Of a DNA stretch of 64,000 nucleotides, positions 26,441-35,200 are shown in pieces. The DNA is taken from the NCBI RefSeq assembly GCF_010614725.1, contig NZ_JAAEHL010000012.1, positions 1-64,000 of the forward strand, written 5' to 3'. Numbering within the stretch: position 1 is the stretch's first letter; every line of letters starts with the position of its first letter. Below the pieces are notes generated by a model. The model was given only the letters and a program-made list of their open reading frames with translations. It was not told where the DNA came from and did no database searches. Source of the DNA: Flavobacterium ajazii. GTDB taxonomy: Bacteria > Bacteroidota > Bacteroidia > Flavobacteriales > Flavobacteriaceae. Made by a program: the position numbers and the translations under genes.

Positions 26441-26503
26441 ATTTAGTTCCTGGTAATTAGTGACTAGCTTTAAAAACTAATTCATAAGTACAAGGAACTA
26501 AAT
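26441..26503. terminator. Long symmetric hairpin between convergent genes
   Basis: ATTTAGTTCCT (26441-26451) pairs with AGGAACTAAAT (26493-26503), and inner AATTAGT/ACTAATT words extend the pairing. It separates the DUF7935-like gene and the patatin-like gene and is built from the same kind of word-like repeats as 22481-22524. Confidence 0.55.
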
Positions 26504-26512
26504 AACTAAAAT

Positions 26513-27412
26513 CTATCTATTATCGCTCATAATCTCAGACTTATTCTGAGCATATTCATATCCTTGTTCCCACCACGTTTTCATGACCTCTTTATTAAAA
26601 ATCAAGGCATTGTTGGTCAGTTTTGTTGGAGTGTAATATAAATTAAGTTTTACATTCTTATTATTTGCTATTAGTTTTCCTATGGCAATATCATGTTTTT
26701 CAACCTGATCGAGGGCAATTCTAAACAAATCAATCATCAAAGAAAATGGGTTTTTGCCAATAACCGTTTTTTCCATATTAACTTCTGTTTCCAGAACAAT
26801 TACGTCAATTTCTGTTGCTCCTCTATTGATTGCTTCACGAATAGGAACCAGGCTTGAAAATCCGCCATCGCCATATTCACAGTTGTTTTTTTCAACAAGA
26901 CTCATAAAAGGCACATAGTTACTCGAAATCCAGGACCAGTCACAAAACTCTTCGTAAGTACACTCTTTTATAGACTTATATTCAGCTTCGTTTTTCGTGA
27001 AATTGGTTACTGTAATGACTACATCTTTTTTTAGTTTCTTCAACTGATTGAAATCAGATAAAGAGAAATTACTTCTAATGTATTTCTTCAATCCTTTACT
27101 TTCCCCAAACGTTCTTTTTCCTTTAAAAAACTGGCGAATTACATTAAAGTGATTAATGGTCACAATATCTACTCCATCTTTAACTTTGACCACAAAAGGG
27201 CAAATATTAAATATTTTAGACATGTTCACATTGGTATAAATTGAATGAATCTGTTCAATATTTCCGAGTGCGAGATGCGGAATCAATAAACTTCCGGTTG
27301 AAGTCCCGAGGTATAAATCGTACTGATGTTTTTTTACTTCTAATAAATATTGTGCAACACCGCCGGCAAATGCGCCTTTACTACCGCCACCGGAAATAAC
27401 CAATGCTCTCAT
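26513..27412 (-). CDS. Patatin-like phospholipase
   Basis: Alpha/beta serine lipase with the patatin Ser-Asp dyad: oxyanion-hole GGGSKG (8-13), nucleophile elbow GTSTG (Ser38) and GDGGF (Asp182). It probably hydrolyses acyl chains of phospholipids. There is no signal peptide or membrane helix, so a cytoplasmic or peripheral location is likely, in contrast to the secreted, outer-membrane patatin PlpD type. Length 299 aa is normal. It lies about 120 bases downstream of the M1 aminopeptidase on the same strand. Confidence 0.9.
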   Translation of the reverse strand: MRALVISGGGSKGAFAGGVAQYLLEVKKHQYDLYLGTSTGSLLIPHLALGNIEQIHSIYTNVNMSKIFNICPFVVKVKDGVDIVTINHFNVIRQFFKGKRTFGESKGLKKYIRSNFSLSDFNQLKKLKKDVVITVTNFTKNEAEYKSIKECTYEEFCDWSWISSNYVPFMSLVEKNNCEYGDGGFSSLVPIREAINRGATEIDVIVLETEVNMEKTVIGKNPFSLMIDLFRIALDQVEKHDIAIGKLIANNKNVKLNLYYTPTKLTNNALIFNKEVMKTWWEQGYEYAQNKSEIMSDNR

Positions 27413-27531
27413 AAATTAATTGTAGGTTTTGTTTTTGTTTCTTTAGATGAAAGAAAAAAGACTGAAGAAAAAAGATTTCTATAAATTCTTAAAATGTTTG
27501 CTATCCGTCTTTTGGTTCTTGCATCTATTTT

Positions 27532-29592
27532 TTATTCTTTCAATAAACGATTTAACTGAAATTGTTCATCGGGGGTCAAATTAGGCAAAATTCTTTCAAA
27601 CGAAGCACGCATTTCAGAATTTTTTAATAACAATCGAATGGTTTCTCTTCCGAATTTCGAAAATTGCCACATATGATGCGTTGTAGCATTCACTAAATTA
27701 CTCAGCACCTGATCGTTAATAATTTTAAACGCAATTAGTTTTTCTAAAGCATTTTGTCTGGTAGTAGCATCATATTTTGTTGAAGAAAAAGCAATTAATT
27801 CTGAAATTAAAGCTTCTGGATCATTACTGTAATTTGTTGTAGACAGCGCCAAAGAAAGCCACAATGTACGAAGATTGTAATCGTTGAAACCAATCCACAT
27901 TTTAGTTTTATCAAGATATTCTGTTCTGTGTTCAGGGAAATTCCTCCACAAAAAATAAAGAGCAACTTCCTGTGTCTGATAAGACTTGTCATCTAATAAT
28001 GTTTCGTATGGGATCCTAAAATCTTCCGGGATTTTCGATAAATTTTCGGCTACAGCCTGGCGAACTTTTATATTATTCGTTTGCAAAGCGGCTGTTAAAA
28101 GTGCTTTTTTAGCTTCATATTTTTCAGCTTCAATTTGATCTATAACAGATACTTTTACAGCCTGGTATGCATCCGAATTTAAAACTTTTAGAAAGTAATC
28201 CTGCTTTTCTGCCAAAGATGTTTTTTTAAGCTTATCAATTTCTAAACGTTCCTGAATTGCTTTGTTTTTACTCAATAAGGCATTCGCTGTTGGTGTGTCA
28301 AAAGCTGATGTTTCCAGCCATGTTTTCTGAAATTTATCCAAATCAAAATCGGATACTTTTTTAATTTCGTTAAAGAAATCCTGCGTATTTACCGTTTTAT
28401 AAGCATACTTTTTCAAGTAACTTTTTATCGCTTTTTTAAACGCCTTATCACCAATTGATTCATGCAAAACAAATAATGCCCAGGCTCCTTTTTCATAAAA
28501 AGTCAGTGAGCTGGCTTTGGCATTCAAAACCGGAATTGCATCTGTTCTGGAAGCAAATTTGAGCTGTTGTGCCGTATCGTATAACTTCGAATAAAAATAG
28601 TCTTCACCATAAATTTCTTTTTCGGCCAATAAAGCATAATACGTTGCAAAGCCCTCCTGAAGCCAGTGGTGTGTACTGCTTTCGGCTGTAATTAAATCTC
28701 CAAACCAATGATGGGCCAGCTCATGTGCATCAACATTGGTATAATTTCGATCTGTAAAACCAATCGAATCAACTACGTGGCGGGTTGCAAAAAGCGTTGT
28801 GGTCGTATTCTCCATTCCGGCATACAAAAAGTCCCGAACCGGAATCTGTCTGTTGCTTTTCCATGGATATTTCACTCCTATTTCTTTCTCTAAAAAGTCA
28901 AAAATGCGTTTTGAATAACGATAAGTCGGTTCAAAACGATCTGCATCTTTAGGCTCTAAATAATATTCTAACAGAATTTTAGATTTTGATTTAAATTCTT
29001 TTTTATCAAATTTCCCAATCGCAAGCATCAATAGATATGAACTCATCGGCTTTTCCATCTGGTATTGCCAGTGAAACTGATTGTTTTCTTCTTGTTTTTC
29101 TTTTAAAATTCCGTTTGAAACAACCTGATAATTTTTGTCATACGTAATTCCGAGGTTAAAAATCAATTTCTCATTCACATCATCAAAACTCGGGAACCAA
29201 TTACTAGTATACCTTCCCTGCCCCTGCGTCCAGATTTGTACCTCAGCATTCTCAATATCTACAAAATACAAAGCTTGTTTTGGTTTTACAGCATATTCAA
29301 AGGTTAATTGATTCTCTCCTTCCTGAAAATGACCTATGAGTTGCAGTTGTTTCCCTGTATTAATAAAAATTGCTTCTTTTTGATTGATTTTTACCTGAGA
29401 AAATTCCATGTTTTTGGCATCAATCTTAATGGTATCAAGCGATTTTAGAACCTCAAATTGAAATTCAACCGAACCGGAAACCAATTTTTCATTGGGATTC
29501 AGTTTTAATTGACCTGAAACCGATTTAAAATCGACAAATTGGATTTGTTGTGCAAAAACGAAAGTGGTAAAAAATAATAAGATGTATTTCAT
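27532..29592 (-). CDS. M1-family zinc metallopeptidase (aminopeptidase N-like)
   Basis: Exported aminopeptidase with a short signal peptide (MKYILLFFTTFVFAQ). It has an N-terminal beta domain, the GAMEN-like YAGMENTTTT (257-266), the zinc site HELAHHWFGD (His290, Glu291, His294) with Glu313 in WLQEGFATYY as third ligand, and a C-terminal helical HEAT-like region. At 686 aa it is complete. The ATG at 29592 is followed directly by a signal sequence and is preferred to a start 11 codons upstream. The codon overlaps the stop of the preceding transposase gene as ATGA, so expression of the two is probably coupled. Confidence 0.9.
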   Translation of the reverse strand: MKYILLFFTTFVFAQQIQFVDFKSVSGQLKLNPNEKLVSGSVEFQFEVLKSLDTIKIDAKNMEFSQVKINQKEAIFINTGKQLQLIGHFQEGENQLTFEYAVKPKQALYFVDIENAEVQIWTQGQGRYTSNWFPSFDDVNEKLIFNLGITYDKNYQVVSNGILKEKQEENNQFHWQYQMEKPMSSYLLMLAIGKFDKKEFKSKSKILLEYYLEPKDADRFEPTYRYSKRIFDFLEKEIGVKYPWKSNRQIPVRDFLYAGMENTTTTLFATRHVVDSIGFTDRNYTNVDAHELAHHWFGDLITAESSTHHWLQEGFATYYALLAEKEIYGEDYFYSKLYDTAQQLKFASRTDAIPVLNAKASSLTFYEKGAWALFVLHESIGDKAFKKAIKSYLKKYAYKTVNTQDFFNEIKKVSDFDLDKFQKTWLETSAFDTPTANALLSKNKAIQERLEIDKLKKTSLAEKQDYFLKVLNSDAYQAVKVSVIDQIEAEKYEAKKALLTAALQTNNIKVRQAVAENLSKIPEDFRIPYETLLDDKSYQTQEVALYFLWRNFPEHRTEYLDKTKMWIGFNDYNLRTLWLSLALSTTNYSNDPEALISELIAFSSTKYDATTRQNALEKLIAFKIINDQVLSNLVNATTHHMWQFSKFGRETIRLLLKNSEMRASFERILPNLTPDEQFQLNRLLKE

Positions 29593-30272
29593 TGAAAATT
29601 TGAATTTATAGAATCCGTATCCCAAGATTGTGGATTATTTTTAATGTAATCATAAATTATCTCAAATCGTTTGTAATTTCTAACAATATGGTCATGATAA
29701 TTTGATTGCCAAATAGTCTCAGTTCCATTTATTTGTTTTGTGGTGACCGATTTAAAAATGGCTACGAATGATGAAATTGAATCGGGTTTTCGGGATAATT
29801 TTGGTTCTGAGGTACCTGGTAGAGACGCACAGCAGTGCGTCTTCACAACGTTTGCCGATGTGCCGGGGTTAGACGCACTGCTGTGCGTCTCTACGATATG
29901 CGTTTGGGATAATTCATTTTTTATAGAAATTTCGCATTGCGAGGGAGATGCACTGCTGTGCATCTCTACATTGTGCGTCTCTACATTAGAATCAGGATTT
30001 TTATTTTGAATTTCAATCAATAAATGGATATGATTTGGCATTACTACCCAATTATGGAAAAACCAATTTTTACGAATTTTAATTGATTTTAAAAGTTCAT
30101 TTTCAACAATTTCTCCATTGCTATTTAAAATCATTTTTCCTTCTTCGACAGAGCCAAAAATAGATTCTCTGTTTTTAGTGGCAATTGTAATAAAATAAAC
30201 TGCTTCGTTGGAATAATCCCAGTCTTTCAATCTATTTGAATCAACCTTAAATTTATTTTTAAATAATGCCAT
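29589..30272 (-). CDS. REP-associated tyrosine transposase (RAYT, HUH/Y1 family) with REPs inside the gene
   Basis: Single-strand DNA transposase-like protein that in other bacteria mobilises or processes REP hairpins. The DWDYSNEAVYFITIATKNRESIFG start, the HUH motif NHIHLLI (His81, His83) and the nucleophile region IYDYIKNNPQSW (probable Tyr209) are intact. Between them, about residues 97-155 form a non-conserved insert with repeated VETHSSAS/VEMHSSAS/VKTHCCAS words. These are simply the translation of REP palindromes at 29819-29984. The frame remains open. It ends overlapping the aminopeptidase start as ATGA and is divergent from the Dph6-type gene. Confidence 0.85.
   Translation of the reverse strand: MALFKNKFKVDSNRLKDWDYSNEAVYFITIATKNRESIFGSVEEGKMILNSNGEIVENELLKSIKIRKNWFFHNWVVMPNHIHLLIEIQNKNPDSNVETHNVEMHSSASPSQCEISIKNELSQTHIVETHSSASNPGTSANVVKTHCCASLPGTSEPKLSRKPDSISSFVAIFKSVTTKQINGTETIWQSNYHDHIVRNYKRFEIIYDYIKNNPQSWDTDSINSNFQ
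29819..29846. repeat. REP palindrome A inside the RAYT gene
   Basis: AGACGCAC (29823-29830), loop AGCA, GTGCGTCT (29835-29842) is a perfect 8-bp hairpin, preceded by GTAG. It matches the GTAGAGACGCAC-type REP found dispersed in several bacterial genomes. Confidence 0.8.
29871..29894. repeat. REP palindrome B inside the RAYT gene
   Basis: AGACGCAC (29871-29878), loop TGCT, GTGCGTCT (29883-29890) followed by CTAC. Its stem is identical to REP A, with a complementary loop. Confidence 0.8.
29945..29969. repeat. REP palindrome C, variant stem, inside the RAYT gene
   Basis: GAGATGCAC (29945-29953), loop TGCT, GTGCATCTC (29958-29966). Compared with A and B, both arms carry the compensating change CG to TA, so base-pairing is preserved. 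Confidence 0.75.
29973..29984. repeat. REP half-site D
   Basis: GTGCGTCTCTAC is the right arm of the REP without its partner, directly after REP C. Confidence 0.6.
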
Positions 30273-30333
30273 TTTTTGTTTTGTAAAACATCAAAGTTAC
30301 AAAGGTTTCATCAACAAATCGAATGAAATTTGT

Positions 30334-31101
30334 ATGTTTACATTAGAAAATTACAAGAACGTGTCAATACCAAAAAAAGCATTATTTAACTGGAGCAGCG
30401 GAAAAGATTCAGCTCTGGCTTTATATAAAATCCTTCAGAATCCTGATTATGAAATTGAATGTTTACTAACTAGCGTTAATCAGCAATATGAACGAATTTC
30501 AATGCACGGTGTACGTACAGAATTACTCGAATCTCAAGCCAAAAGTATCGGTTTACCTTTAAAAATAATGCAGATTCCGGAAATGCCAACCATGGAAGTG
30601 TATGAAAATGTCATGACTGAAACATTATCCAAATTGAAAAAAGAAGGTATTACACATTCTGTTTTTGGAGATATTTTTTTGGAAGATTTACGAAAATACC
30701 GTGAAGACAAATTAACTGAAATAGGTTTTGAAGCTGTTTTTCCAATCTGGAAAATCCCAACTTCTGATTTGATTCAGGAATTCATCCGTTTAGGATTTAA
30801 GACGATTGTAGTTTGTGTAAATGAACGTTACCTCGATAAGAGTTTTGTTGGTCGTATTATCGATCAGGATTTTATTAATGATTTACCTGAAAATGTGGAT
30901 GTTTGTGGTGAGAACGGTGAATTTCATACTTTTACTTTTGATGGCCCAATTTTCTCAGAGGTTATTAATTTCGAAATTGGTGAAACCGTATATCGCAAAT
31001 ATGAAAAACCAAAAACAGAATCCAGCAATACAGCCTGCGATACAAATGTATCAGATACTTTTGATTACGGATTCTGGTATATTGACTTAATTCCCAAATA
31101 A
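30334..31101 (+). CDS. Dph6-type PP-loop ATPase (diphthine-ammonia ligase family)
   Basis: Adenine nucleotide alpha-hydrolase with the PP-loop variant NWSSGKDSALALYKIL near residue 20 and the family segments SMHGVRTELLESQA, HSVFGDIFLEDLRKYRE and DVCGENGEFHTF. Eukaryotic Dph6 amidates diphthine on elongation factor 2, which bacteria lack, so the bacterial substrate is unknown and the product name should not be read literally. It is 255 aa and complete. Its stop lies one base from the stop of the convergent AraC gene. Confidence 0.83.
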   Translation: MFTLENYKNVSIPKKALFNWSSGKDSALALYKILQNPDYEIECLLTSVNQQYERISMHGVRTELLESQAKSIGLPLKIMQIPEMPTMEVYENVMTETLSKLKKEGITHSVFGDIFLEDLRKYREDKLTEIGFEAVFPIWKIPTSDLIQEFIRLGFKTIVVCVNERYLDKSFVGRIIDQDFINDLPENVDVCGENGEFHTFTFDGPIFSEVINFEIGETVYRKYEKPKTESSNTACDTNVSDTFDYGFWYIDLIPK

Positions 31102-31102
31102 T

Positions 31103-32092
31103 TTATAAATAAGTACTTCTAAATTCATTCGGAGTACTTCCAAATTTCACCTTAAAAGCATTAGTAAAATTCTGTACAAATTTATAACCGCACAAAAGAG
31201 ATATTTCGGAGAGTGATTTATCATTTTCGATAAGAAGCCTTTTCGCTTCAATCATTCGGAGTTCGAACAAATAAGCAAAAACAGTAGTTCCAAAAATTTC
31301 TTTAAATCCTTTTTTAAGTTTATAATCATTTAGCCCTGCGCGATGTGAAAGTTCAACTAATGAAAGAGATATTGATATGTTTTCTTCTAAAATTGACTTG
31401 GCCAAATGAATTTTTTCAATATCATAATCTTTTATGCTTAAATCTTTGGCATTTAATTGTATGGATTCAAATTGTTCTAATTGTAACATTAATAACTTCA
31501 AAATTTTTGCCTCTGTAAAAAGTGTTTTAAGAATCCCTTTTCTTTTACAGCTAATCAATTCATTCAGGATGCTATTCATTTCGGGAGTCATAGTCATATT
31601 TTCAGAATTGAGTACCGAATATTGTTCCTTTTTTACTCCCTTCCAAAATGTATCTAAAACAGGATAATGAGAATTTAAAATTTTGCTAAAATGTTTTTCC
31701 GAGAAAATAATATGAAAGGAAGAATGTTTAGTATCCTGTTCTTCAAAATTCATTGAATATCCACTTTGGGGATAATAATTTAGGTTATGCTGCTTAGTAT
31801 TAAATTTTACAACATTCCCGCTCTCACAATCCTCAATAATTGAAGATCCGCTAAGGTTAAAATACATTTTTATGACAGGACACGAAAATTTAAATTTTAG
31901 GTTTTTGTTTCGGTTCAATTTAAATTCTCCAAAGCATAAATGAATATTTTTAAAAATAATCTTCTTGAAAGATGCTTCTCCAATTTCATTTGAAATCTGC
32001 CAAAAATCATCCGTAATATCCTTATTATCATGTAATAAATCTATAAAAATTACTTCATCAATACTGGCTTCATCTAATTCAAAAGTGCTCAT
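31103..32092 (-). CDS. AraC-family transcriptional regulator (PchR-like)
   Basis: The 329-residue regulator has an N-terminal sensor domain (about 1-215) and a complete C-terminal AraC double HTH (about 230-329). The first HTH is ISLSLVELSHRAGLNDYKLK and the second LSEISLLCGYKFVQNFTNAF, ending GSTPNEFRSTYL. The general layout resembles PchR-type regulators. It is divergent from the 1,410-residue secreted protein gene with a gap of about 170 bases and may control it; no binding site was identified. A paralogue that lost half its HTH seems to be the gene at 58408-59229. Confidence 0.85.
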   Translation of the reverse strand: MSTFELDEASIDEVIFIDLLHDNKDITDDFWQISNEIGEASFKKIIFKNIHLCFGEFKLNRNKNLKFKFSCPVIKMYFNLSGSSIIEDCESGNVVKFNTKQHNLNYYPQSGYSMNFEEQDTKHSSFHIIFSEKHFSKILNSHYPVLDTFWKGVKKEQYSVLNSENMTMTPEMNSILNELISCKRKGILKTLFTEAKILKLLMLQLEQFESIQLNAKDLSIKDYDIEKIHLAKSILEENISISLSLVELSHRAGLNDYKLKKGFKEIFGTTVFAYLFELRMIEAKRLLIENDKSLSEISLLCGYKFVQNFTNAFKVKFGSTPNEFRSTYL

Positions 32093-32259
32093 AAGTTTTC
32101 AATTAATCCGTTTGTAATAAATTTTAATCCGTCTGTAATAATTCCCGGCTGAATTTATTAGAGATATTTGCTACAAATATTATTATTATTTAGACTAAAT
32201 ACAAATAATATTGATTTATTAACTTTTAAATATTTACAGATCGTTTTACAAATGGCTTT

Positions 32260-35200
32260 ATGATGAAAAAAAATTACTTATATTTATTACACTCCATAAT
32301 TTTAGCGGTATTCTTACCCAGTGTAGTATTTGCACAGGTTTGGGAAGATGTTGGTTCAACAACAGGAATATCTGCAGCGGGAAGCAGTTTTAACAAATTG
32401 GTTAAAGATTCTGACGGGAATTTTTATGTTTCCTATTACGATGTCAGCGTAACAAAAGGTTCTGTGCAAAAATTTGACGGAACAAGCTGGACTTATCTTG
32501 GAGGCTCTCCCGGAATAACTACACAATATGCAACTTTCAATGCTTTGGTAGTAAAGGATGCACAAAACGTATTTTATTCATATCGGGATGGCGGAATGAT
32601 CGTTAAAAAATTTGATGGTACCGCATGGACAACTTTACCGAGTCCGGTATCCACTTCAGTCACACAGCAAGCACTAGCAATTGACAATTCCGGAATTCTT
32701 TATGCTGGCTATGAAACAGCAAACGGTACCGTTAAAAGATATGTAAATGGAGTCTGGGAACAATTGGGAACAACTGGTTTTGGAACTGCTGCAGTTGGTT
32801 TTCTTAATATGAAAGTAGGTACAAATAACAAAATCTATGTCTCTTTCAATAATAATGGATATGTTCATGTTTATGAAAATGATTTAGATGCTCCATCTAC
32901 TCAAGCCTGGCTGCCAGTAGGAAACGTTATAAATATTGCTACAGCCTCAAACAGTGAAAATTACAATTCTTCCTTAGCCATTGATGCTAATAATAATCTT
33001 TACTTAGCTTATGTTTCTGGAAGTTCCAGCGGTCAAAAATTAAATGTAAAAAAATACAGCGGTACTGCATGGGAAACTTTAGGTGCTGAAAACTTTTCTG
33101 ACGGAAGAGTTCAGCATATTAGTCTTGCTGTTACTTCTTCCGGAACACCTTATGTAGTTTGCAGTAATTGGGAGAATGATAATTACCTAAAAAACTATAC
33201 TTACGGATTCAATAATGAAGCCTGGGTAAAAATTGGCGGATACGTTTCAACCGGACAAGCAACCTACAACTCCTTACTAATTGATAAAAATGAGGATTTA
33301 ATTTTGTCTTTCAGCGATAGTGGTGTTGGCAAAACTGTTGTAAAGAAATATGATATTGAAACAATTGCAAAATACTGTGAGGTTAAATTCCCTCAAAATA
33401 CAGAGCCAATTACACAAGTTACTTTTGCAGGAATTACAAACCCGAGTACAGAAACAATTGGCAGTTCGACTCCAGCTTATGAAGATTTTACAACCGTTTT
33501 TGGAAATGTAGATCTTGGTGGCACCTACCCTATTTCTGTTTCCGGTAATAACGATACTAATACGGTTAATAATTTTGCTAACCATATTGTTGCTTACTTT
33601 GACTGGAATCATAACGGTTCTTTCTTAGATGCCGGCGAAACATACTACTTAGGATATATCCAGGGAAATGGTTCTGTTTCTACTCTAACAGGCAACATTA
33701 TTGTACCAACAGATGCTTTGACTGGAAATACAAGAATGAGAATTGTTAAAAAATATTATTCTACTACCAACCAATCTATTCCGGGTTCCTGTAATACTAC
33801 CGGATATGGTCAGGCAGAAGATTATACAATTATCGTACACAAAGACCAGGTTTTTGCAACGGAAGTTACAGTGGCTGTTTTAAACAACGAAACTCCAAAA
33901 ATTACAACTTTGGGAGGTACTTTACAATTAGTTAAAAAAGTTTTGCCAGCAGAGGCTACTCAAAATGTGACCTGGAGCATCAGTTCGGGAGCTGATTTTG
34001 CAAGCGTTTCTTCAAGCGGATTAATTACTGCAAAAGCAGACGGATCTGTAACTGTAAAAGTAACTTCTGTTGAAAACCCTGCTTTATATGCCGAAATTAC
34101 AATTGTAATTTCAAACCAAACACCTGCTTCAACATGTACTTTTTCCACTTTAACACTTACCGGTTTTAATGCCGATGTAGTTGCGGAAGGAACTGGCGGA
34201 AATGCAGACACAAAAACTACTGCAATTATTGATGCTGCCAATGTATTTTATGCTAAAAACTTTGTTCCCGTAAATCCGCATAGTTCTGGTGCAAGCGCGA
34301 CTGCTTTTGGCGGAGGACTTCCGGTAAACGGAACTCTTACCAGCGCTTCTACTCAGGGACTTGATTTTCAATTTGCAGATTATGCTTCAAATAATGCTTT
34401 AGTATTAAGAAACAGTCTTACAAATACAGGAACTTTAACTTTATCAACTCCTAAAAAGGCAGAAAAAATTTATATTGCCTCTGTAGCTGCTGAAGGAGAT
34501 AATACGGTTACAGTTACTGCAAATTTTGACGACAACACTACACAAACTTTTACAATTAATGCTACAGATTGGTGGCAGACTGGTTCACTTTCTAATAAAG
34601 TAATCACTGGCCTTGGAAGAATTTCCCGCGGTGCAAGCTGGGCCCCTTTAAATCAATTTGATGGTTTATCTCAAACCGGAATTTACCAAAATGAACTTGT
34701 TTTAGATGTAGCAAATCATCAAAAAACAATTACTTCATTAAAATTTACGCAAACTCCTCCATCAAACAATGCAACTACTACTGCAATATTAGCAGTAAGT
34801 ATTTGTGAAGCTCCGGACAACACTACTGTAGAAGGTCCTGTTGCTATTACTTCAGGTTTCAATCATGATATTATTGCAAACGGAGTAGGAAATGCTTCTG
34901 CATCAACAACTGTTGGATTTGATCAGGCAAATACAAGGGCATTGGTTTCTTTAGATTTTAAAGCAACAGCTTCTAATGCAGTGCCAAGTTATGGATTACC
35001 TGCTGATGGAAAAATCAACAGTGCCAATACTTCCGGAATTGTATATCAACTGGCAAATTATTCGGGTTCGAATGCACTTTTCTTAACGCCTTCTCATGTT
35101 GGAAACGGGGCTGCAAATAGTGGAACTTTAGCTTTTAAAACTTCAAACACAGGAAAACTTTATGTTTTAACTGCTGCTGCCGGCGGAGGTTCAACTAACC

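Noticed and set aside
29819..29984. CRISPR-like array
   Set aside because: The repeats are palindromic REPs with irregular short spacing, inside a coding region and next to a RAYT; no cas genes.
29740..30009. Plus-strand frame of 89 codons opposite the RAYT gene
   Set aside because: It is open mainly because the REP palindromes read through on both strands; no protein-like composition or start context.
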